Below, piece after piece: positions 57,105-64,000 of a DNA stretch of 64,000 bases; within the stretch, counting starts at the first letter, position 1; each line of letters opens with the position of its first letter. Where the stretch lies: assembly GCA_018417955.1 (NCBI GenBank), contig JACTVC010000001.1:2728001-2792000 (forward strand). The letters are read 5' to 3'. The notes below the pieces were generated by a model that saw nothing but the letters and a program-made list of their open reading frames with translations, ran no database searches and was not told the DNA's origin. Both the position numbers and the translations under genes were made by a program. The stretch comes from Laccaria trichodermophora. Its lineage: Eukaryota > Basidiomycota > Agaricomycetes > Agaricales > Hydnangiaceae.

Positions 57105-57621
57105 ATGTCTGTCCTTGTGGGCCCAGTTTCTGGCGCTCTCATTGCTGGAGGGGTGAGTATCTCGAAAGTGTTTGCCACAGGAACCTGAAAAGATGAGCAA
57201 GCTAGGTGTACTATGGTTTTTCGAATCTCATGCAACAACGGTTCGTACTAAACAAATTTAATCGTCTGACCCACCTTGACCTTTTTCTCAATAGAACTGA
57301 ACAACTGCGAAGAGAGTACGCCTCGTCCTCACTTCCACCTCCTCCGTACAAGTAATGACCAATCAACCCTGCTTGTTTAACAGCCTACGCACCCTCAGCC
57401 TCCGCCTGACTGAAACACCCGCCCTGGTACAAGCACCCCCCTCAGCAGCGACCCGCATCTCACCACACCCCTTCTCCTCGTACTTCACTTCACAGTGGAA
57501 CAATGAAGTCGCGCGTCTTTTTGCGGGGTTCCGTGTCTTGGATAGTCGCGTGGAGGAATGGGGAAGAGGTCTGCTTTATGGGTTTAGAGGTGCGAGTAAG
57601 CCGGAGGATAAGAAGGATTGA
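57105..57621 (+). CDS. MIC12: MICOS complex subunit MIC12-like
   Basis: Four exons (57105-57152, 57206-57240, 57295-57345, 57384-57621) give 123 aa. The N-terminal membrane segment SVLVGPVSGALIAGGVYYGF, with its glycine-rich core, is the signature of fungal MIC12/AIM5. It is followed by RTEQLRREYASS and RLTETPALVQAPP. The C-terminal half has SSYFTSQWNNEVARLF and VEEWGRGLLYGFRG, matching the W/N-rich C terminus of the family. MIC12 is a small inner-membrane subunit that joins MICOS subcomplexes at mitochondrial crista junctions. The third intron is 38 nt or slightly shorter, at the lower size limit, so the join there (PPPP to LRTLSLRL) is the least certain. Confidence 0.78.
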
Positions 57622-58614
57622 GGTTGGGATGATTGGGAACGAGGAAGTTGTGGTGCGATGCAAGTAGGGCGTTGTATAGGCCTAGTCTCTAGATGTATAC
57701 CCGAACACTTTCATTATCATTAGAGTACTGAACTTCCTTCCCTTCCGACTCTACATCGTTTGCGCAATGTCCGCTCTATCTTACAAGGTTTGAACGGCGG
57801 TGGTGTGAGTAGAGGGGGTTTCGCAGCGAGTGGTGGAGGCGGTGAAGTGGCCGCTACTGCTGACAACCTCTTCTCTGCCTCCAATTTCCCTCCTAGTCCG
57901 TTCAGAAACGAAGGACCGAGTCGCACTGCCCAATGTCACCGTCAACTCTGTCAGGTCCGCGTAGAATTGAAGCCCCTTCCTACAATCCCGTTACATCATC
58001 AGTATTCTGTAGGCTTTGAAAAGGAAGAAGGAAGAAAAAAAAACGTACGCCAACCCATCTATAATTTCCATATACACATCCCTCGCCTTCCCAAACCACT
58101 TGACAGTCTCCACCTTCCTCTTTTCCCTCTCCTCCCACTTTCTTGAGCCTGCCCCACGTCCAGCTAGTTCCTTGAGCCCTTTCCATAGGGTGGTCACCTC
58201 TGAAAGGGCAACCTCTTGGTGATGTACGGTCTTTGCTGGTACGGTCCAAACTTTTCCAGCTCAGCTGCGAATAACGCAGGCTCTACGCCCGTGTTTCTGA
58301 GGTTTAGGAGATGGTGGGACACGTCGTCTGATTGGACCTACACAAACAACATGAGTAATGGAAAAGGATGAAGGAGAGGCAAAGAAAGAGCAGTACCTTA
58401 TCCTTCAGATCCTTCAAAACCTCATTCCTCTCCATTGAAATTATCGCCAGCCTCCCTAGCCTCTCCTCAATCTCCACAACATACCCCTTCATTTTCTGTC
58501 GTTCCTTCGCGGTATCGTCCCTCTCACCACCCACATCCAGTCCCAACAAATGCCCCGTGTTCGACCCTGCCCTTTCATGCAGCACCCGCTCTACGTTCGG
58601 ACCGAGCAGGAGCT

Positions 58615-58665
58615 GAATACCACTCCTCACAGAATACCACTCCTCACAGAATACCACTCCTCACA
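58615..58665 (-). repeat. 17-bp tandem repeat, 3 copies
   Basis: Three head-to-tail copies of GAATACCACTCCTCACA (plus strand) within the BRO1-type pseudogene. The unit is not a multiple of three, so two extra copies shift the frame. Confidence 0.9.
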
Positions 58666-58998
58666 GAATCCCATAACACCTGTACTTGCGCGTTGCTCGC
58701 TGCTGCTGCTTCCAGTGCGGAAAGATGGGATTCCAAGTCTTGTCGGAGGGATTTGGACGGGCCAGTACTAGGATCTTGCGTCCAAATGTTGGTACTTCAA
58801 AGCTTCACCCTCATCGCCTCACATTCCCCACTCTGAACCTGGAACAAGCCAGTCGCTGCCAACGCCTCTGTACGACGGCGTTGTAAATCATATCGCTGGC
58901 CTTCGCTTTCGAGTCCGCACACATGAGGAGGTGGGCTTTGGCTTTTTCGAGCGTGGATGACCGGGAACGTTTGTGGGAGGAATACGAGAGGGGTGGGG

Positions 58999-59071
58999 AA
59001 AAAGGTGGGGGGTATATCGGGCGAGGGCGTTTTTTTCCAAAAAGGTGGGGGGGTATATCGGGCGAGGGCGT
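58999..59071. repeat. 32-bp direct duplication
   Basis: AAAAAGGTGGGG...TATATCGGGCGAGGGCGT occurs at 58999-59030 and, with one extra G, at 59039-59071, separated by 8 bp. It duplicates part of the BRO1-type pseudogene (the EDALARYTPHLF segment). Confidence 0.9.
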
Positions 59072-59952
59072 CTTCGTACTTGGACGCTAAGTTGTGGTGG
59101 TATTCGGAAAGGGAGGAGTAATAGTTTGATTTGATCTGAGTTATGAGGATGAGAGGGGAGAGAGCTTGCTTGGATGAGAGTAACCCAGTTCCTACCCCAT
59201 AACCTCCATAATTCGCTCAATAAGCGACGTATACATCCCAGGCTGCGATCTTGGACACCAACTTCGCGCTCCCCTTGTTTTCGTCCATCGTCTTCTCCAG
59301 GAACACCTTTGTCGGCTGCCAGGCGAGTACGAGTTCAATCAAAATCTTGACCACCTACTCAAATCCGTACTCGGCGCATCCAATAACTTCTCATTGATAT
59401 AACTCAGCATCCCGGCAGATGTCTTGAAGTAGTAAAACGCGCGCTTCAGCCCCTCGGGGACACTCCTGCTCTGAGAGGTGGCCCCGATGGCAGAGTGGGT
59501 GACGGCGATCTGGAAGAGAATGGACGCTTTTTCGTAGGTGATAGATGTTTGGGTTATGACTTTTGAAGTGAATGTGTCGTGCCAGGGGAAGTTTACGCGC
59601 ATTTCGGAGAAGCGGAGTTCGAGGAGGACGAGCTGACCAAAGTATTCGTATACTTATTTCGAAGCTGTCACTGTGAAGCTCAGGAAAACTTGTGCACATC
59701 TGCTTGGGCCGAAACCTCAACAGACCAGAGAAACCATGCTGGGAAGAATAGCAATAAATATGTGTTTGGAGTAGTAGCTCACCGATGATTTGATTCGTGA
59801 CTGGAATGAAATCCGAAAGTATGTATCGCTACGTATCGGGCCGACACACTCACCTTGACGCAGCCCTTACATACCACGAGGCAGTGAATGTCAGGATCGA
59901 CTTCACACTTCACATCTCTTTCAATACCCTCGAATTTATCTTTCTTGTCAAC

Positions 59953-62900
59953 ATGGCGACCGATAAATCTTTGCTACTTGGCGCGATCCCAACAGGTAAG
60001 AACCCGACAGCAGCTAGCTATAAAGCCGTTCCTTTCCACTGATAGTTGTTTAGATATCGAAGTTCAAGTGGAGGGAATTGTGGAACGGAGAAGACGATCA
60101 TATTATTTTGTACGGCTTTGTGTGGATGGCCAGAAGGTTTCGAAATCGACAAAGTCCAAGCCGAGCTCGTCAGTGCTCAAATGGAAATGGAATACAAACA
60201 ATCAAACGTAGGTCTTCGCATTGTGACTGTTGTCTTGGTCGATGTTCACGTCTTGGAATCAGCTGGTTCTTGCCGCTGTCGTCAGTCATGAAGGTAGAGC
60301 TCTACCGTGGATTCAAGATCAATCTCAGATGGTTCGAGCGTCTGGTTGGACAGTATGAGACGGATGTTGTAGCCTTCCTCGAAAACGGTGAGTACAGTAT
60401 TAGCCATATCCATTTATTCAAACTGAAGATGACTTAACTAGTCGCCCTTTTCGATCTGACCGATAAGGAGGGCAACTCTTTTCCTGCAAAAATGCACATT
60501 GTTCTGTCTCCCAATTCCGGATCGGGCGACAAAGTGAAAGAGTTCTTGGACAAAGTGGACGCCGATGTTAGTCGGCTGTCAAGCAATGACGCTGTAGCAG
60601 GCACTGTTTCGGCACTCGGAGTAGTGCTTCAGTTAACCAAGACTATCATGGACAAGCTCTCCGAGGTACGAAACAAGTGTTTTCGCCGCATAGTAAGTCA
60701 GCTGACTTTGGTCATCAGGCGCACCCAATACTCAAGGCATCATGGTCCATTGTATCTAGTCTTTACCAGGTGAGTCTTCTGACGAAATGTCCAATGAAAT
60801 GATACGAACATATACCAATCGAGCAGGCGGTAAGGGAGACCGATATCCAAGATGAATCCATACGAAAACTAGCCACCACCTTGCGAGAAATACTCGGTAT
60901 TACAAAGGCCATTCCAAACCTCAAAGAGATTCCGGACACGACCAACGTCATCAAAGAGATCAACCGTCAATCGCTAGAGGTGGCAGCGCTCATTCAAGAA
61001 TATACAAAATTGCATTTTGCGGGTAATTCGGTCCTTCACCTTCACCATCCAGCGGGGTCTAATGATGCTTTGTTCGTAGCGCGCACTGTCAGAATCTCGG
61101 TCGATTTAAAAGCTCGTATTGAGGAATGCCGGGATAAGTGGATCGTCCTGAAGGATAAGCTGTCCCTTAGAATCGCTGTTGACACGAACATTCGAGTACA
61201 AAGGATTGAGGACCGCCAGTTAGGTATAGTCGAGCTCCTTTTCTTTTCGATGATCAATGACAATAATTCGTTCAATTCACCCAGCCGATAAGATTCATAA
61301 GTGGCTATCCCCACCCGACAGCTCCAGGAATCGCAATGAAGCCCACGGAAAACGTCAAGATGACACCTGCTCCTGGTTTCTCGAAGGCGAACGATTCCTG
61401 AAGTGGCAAGAAAACCCCGGATTTCTCTGGGTGAAGGGAAAGCGTAAGCCCCTCCGTTCATTCATCCTTTTGAATTCACATGTTCAACAACCCCATAGCT
61501 GGATGTGGTAAAAGCGTTTTGTGGTGAGTCTCCTCTAAAGAACGGTCCAAATGAAAAACTTTCTTCCCAGTTCTGCGATCATCGATAAACTTCCTTCGCC
61601 ATCTCAATCACTCGGAATCGCATACTTCTTTTTCGACGGAAGGGATGGCCAGACAGAACTACAGCTTCACAACAAGCTCATCCGATCGCTCATTTCTCAG
61701 TTATCTGACACACGCCACGGCGGAATACCCGTGAAATTGAAGGAACTACACGAAAAATGTGGAGATCAGCAGCCATTGGACGATGAACTTCAGGATACTC
61801 TGCGACATATTCTGAGTGGATTATCGGATGCATATGTCGTCATTGATGCCCTCGACGAGTGCACCGACCGCCAAAAGACACTGGACTGGGTCAATGAACT
61901 CGTCACACATACAGATCGGAACGTGGGAAGACACTTTCACATCGTGGTCACCAGTCGGCCAGAGCGAGACATCGAGAAGGTTTTCGGGGCCCTTGATCGA
62001 CATTCAATTGATGTTGGTCAGACGACTGCAAACCAGGACATTGTGAGATACCTCCAGCAGCAGATAGAAACACAATTCCAAGATTACGATAGAAATACTC
62101 GAAATACAGTAGAAAGTAGTTTGAAAGCGCATGCGGAGGGATCGTAAGGTTCTCTCTATGTTCCATTCAATTGTGGCTGATACTGCCCCAAGGTTTCGAT
62201 GGGTTGCATTACAGCTTGCCGAGTTGGCGAAGTGTTCAAGCAGGAATGAAATAACCAAGCAACTTGCGGAACTGCCAAGGGGTCTGGATGAAATCTATGG
62301 CCGAATCTTGGTGAAAATTGATGAGAAGCACCGTGCCGATGCCAGGACATTCCTGTTGTGGTTGGCCTTTTCCAAGCGTCCGATGAGCATCATAGAAATT
62401 GCAGAAACGATCACGGTGGATTATGCCTCAGAAGATAGTCCAGTTTTTAACTCCTCGAAACGGTATATTGACCCACGGCATGTGCTAGTGAGGTGTTCGA
62501 GTCTCGTTACCGAATCAAACGGTACGTAATGTTGGCTTATTCCAACATTTGGGCTCTCGTTGACGGTGAAGACAGGTACCCTCAAGCTCTCTCATTTCTC
62601 TGTCAAAGAGTACCTTCTCTCCAACCGTATTGAGAAATATTTCAGCATCAGCGAGAAAGCCGCTCATATGAAGATCTTGGAGATCTCTGTTGCCTACCTT
62701 CTACAGTTTGACAAGTTTACACCCCTGACCAAAGCTATGCTTGCATCCTCACCACTTGCACAGTATGCAGCTCAGCATTGGATTGATCATGCAGCCTTCG
62801 AGGGGATAGATTCTGCTCCCCTGAAGTTGATCTTGCAACTTTTCACACCTGAGAGTGCTCCCTTCACAAATTGGATTCGGATTCATAATATCGATGAGGT

Positions 62901-63972
62901 GCACATTCTGCGCCAGCACCTTTCAAAGGATAAGGCTGAAGTTCAGTCACCTCTTTATTATGCATCATTGGCTGGATTGCAACAAGTTGCAACACACCTG
63001 CTGGAGAATGGGGCAGATGTGGATGCACAGGGAGGAGAATATGGCAATGCACTCCAGGCAGCATCTTTAGAGGGTCATGAGGTGATTGTGAAGCTGCTGA
63101 TAGAGAAGGGGGCAGATGTGAATGCACAGGGAGGACGATATTGCAATGGACTCCAGGTAGCATCTTTCAGAGGTCATGAGGTGATTGTGAAGCTGCTGAT
63201 AGAGAAGGGGGCAGATGTGAATGCACAGGGAGGACAATTTGGCAATGCACTCCAGGCAGCATCTTTGAGAGGTGATGAGGTGATTGTGAAGTTGCTGATA
63301 GAGAAGGGGGCAGATGTGAATGCACAGGGAGGACAATTTGGCAATGCACTCCAGGCAGCATCTTTCAGAGGTCATGAGGTGATTGTGAAGCTGCTGATAG
63401 AGAAGGGGGCAGATGTGAATGCACAGGGAGGACAATTTGGCAATGCACTCCAGGCAGCATCTTTGAGAGGTGATGAGGTGATTGTGAAGCTGCTGATAGA
63501 GAAGGGGGCAGATGTGCATGCACAGGGAGGAGGATATGGCAATGCACTCCAGGCAGCATTTTTAGAGGGTCATGAGGTGATTGTGAAGCTGCTGATAGAG
63601 AAGGGGGCAGATGTGAATGCACAGAGAGGAGGATTTGGCAATGCACTCCAGACAGCATCTTTGAGAGGTGATGAGGTGATTGTGAAGCTGCTGATAGAGA
63701 AGGGGGCAGATGTGAATGCACAGGGAGGACAATTTGGCAATGCACTCCAGGCAGCATCTTTCAGAGGTCATGAGGTGATTGTGAAGCTGCTGATAGAGAA
63801 GGGGGCAGATGTGAATGCACAGGGAGGACAATATGGTAATGCACTCCAGGCAGCATCTTTCAGAGGTCATGAGGTGATTGTGAAGCTGCTGATAGAGAAG
63901 GGGGCAGATAGGGCTGCACACCATCCATCTGGATGGGGACAGCTGTCCACTGGATGGGTGGTGAATGGGTAA
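59953..63972 (+). CDS. NLR-like C2/Goodbye-like - NACHT - ankyrin protein
   Basis: Eleven exons (59953-59995, 60054-60207, 60263-60387, 60442-60665, 60719-60769, 60827-61223, 61285-61443, 61499-61523, 61571-62143, 62193-62521, 62576-63972) give 1158 aa. Residues about 15-150 look like a C2-type domain (IEVQVEGIVE, FVRLCVDGQ, VELYRGFKINLRW). Next is a helical Goodbye-like region (AHPILKASWSIVSSLYQAV). The NACHT ATPase follows: FLWVKGKPGCGKSVL is Walker A, AYVVIDALDECTDR Walker B, then VVTSRPERDIEKV and FRWVALQL. A winged-helix-like part has LKLSHFSVKEYLL. The C terminus is one diverged plus nine near-identical 33-residue ankyrin repeats. Fungal proteins of this design are intracellular receptors for non-self recognition and regulated cell death; the trigger is unknown. 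Nothing is broken. Confidence 0.9.
63031..63921 (+). repeat. nine 99-bp near-identical ankyrin-coding repeats
   Basis: Nine head-to-tail units of exactly 99 bp, each encoding one 33-residue ankyrin repeat (core GNALQAAS, then EVIVKLLIEKGADVNAQ). Differences cluster at the two residues after GG (EY, RY, QF, GY, GF, QY) and at the LEGHE/FRGHE/LRGDE site; the rest is almost invariant even at synonymous positions. The ninth unit ends early, running into AAHHPSGWG and a stop. Confidence 0.97.
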
Positions 63973-64000
63973 TTCTCAGACATCCACTGTCCCATCAGAA

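Larger units (their letters stand above)
57720..59650 (-). pseudogene. 5'-truncated BRO1-domain protein (Bro1/Rim20 family)
   Basis: Reading down the minus strand: FGQLVLLELRFSEMRVNFPW then ITYEKASILFQIAVTHSAIG, RAFYYFKTSAGMLSYINE and APSTDLSR belong to the BRO1 domain. VFLEKTMDENKGSAKLVSKI, YEDALARYTPHLF, and the V-domain segment MERNEVLKDLKDK with a VEPALFAAELEKFGPYQ-like stretch follow in the right order. The first 60-80 residues of the BRO1 domain are missing: nothing upstream of 59650 encodes them. A small loss near 59345 shifts the frame after DLSR; a three-copy 17-bp repeat and a duplicated 32-bp block cause further shifts. Bro1/Rim20 proteins act in ESCRT sorting and pH signalling. 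This copy cannot make one. Confidence 0.78.

Noticed and set aside
63031..63921. CRISPR-like array
   Set aside because: Units are 99 bp with no unique spacers and encode ankyrin repeats in a eukaryotic gene.
63067..63924. Cys/His/Leu-rich minus-strand frames with perfect repeats
   Set aside because: Antisense shadows of the ankyrin repeats; the periodicity is that of the coding strand.

Overview
The window is nuclear DNA from a filamentous basidiomycete, most likely an agaricomycete. The evidence is dense short GT-AG introns (about 45-60 nt) with GTRNGT donors, a Zn2Cys6 regulator of basidiomycete type, an expanded F-box/LRR family, small secreted cysteine proteins, a C2/Goodbye-like NACHT-ankyrin protein, a GT90 (CAP10) enzyme, and fungal versions of housekeeping genes (QCR8, OST4, MIC12, QTRT2, a U6 snRNA). 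There are no bacterial operons; genes were read by joining exons by hand on both strands.

Layout. 1-2.5 kb has no supportable gene. 2.5-6.7 kb is a large six-exon Zn2Cys6 transcription factor, followed by a small tail-anchored-looking protein (minus). 7.6-15.2 kb is a tandem segmental duplication on the minus strand: each unit is an F-box/LRR gene plus a bHLH gene. One unit is decayed (F-box copy A and a truncated bHLH copy); the other is nearly intact (F-box copy B with one homopolymer frameshift, and a complete bHLH gene). A coiled-coil gene with a 21-bp tandem repeat sits between them. 15.6-17.2 kb has two tandem paralogous small secreted four-cysteine proteins. 17.9-19.9 kb has two small membrane-protein genes. 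20.2-21.7 kb is an AT-rich, gene-poor, repeat-like block. 22.8-27.5 kb has an F-box protein and a GT90 glycosyltransferase. 28-32 kb has two decayed F-box paralogues, one split by a 409-bp MITE with a clean TTA target-site duplication.

32.3-33.2 kb holds two very small housekeeping genes head to head: OST4 (42 aa) and QCR8 (100 aa, with a 5-nt microexon). 35.1-35.5 kb has a U6 snRNA and a tRNA-like Pol III unit lacking its T arm. 35.6-44.5 kb has an acidic RING E3 (PSH1-like), a TPT-family sugar-phosphate/nucleotide-sugar transporter and a many-exon M20 peptidase. At 44.8 kb is a tiny secreted peptide with a six-cysteine knottin pattern. 45.4-52.6 kb has three more minus-strand F-box/LRR copies (C, D, E; only D is intact) interleaved with QTRT2 and a duplicated fragment of the QTRT2 3' end. 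53.7-57.6 kb has an Ala-rich/TQTD-repeat secreted wall-type protein, a gamma-glutamylcyclotransferase-like protein and MIC12. 57.7-59.65 kb is a 5'-truncated, frameshifted BRO1-domain pseudogene. 59.95-63.97 kb is an NLR-like C2/Goodbye-like/NACHT/ankyrin gene whose nine 99-bp ankyrin units are nearly identical.

How it fits together. Conserved single-copy genes (mitochondrial, ER, tRNA modification, proteolysis, glycosylation) are interleaved with fast-evolving accessory families (F-box/LRR, secreted cysteine peptides, NLR). The repeated theme is local duplication of F-box/LRR genes that also copies and truncates the neighbouring gene. All functional calls rest on motifs seen by eye in hand-built gene models; no database search was run.
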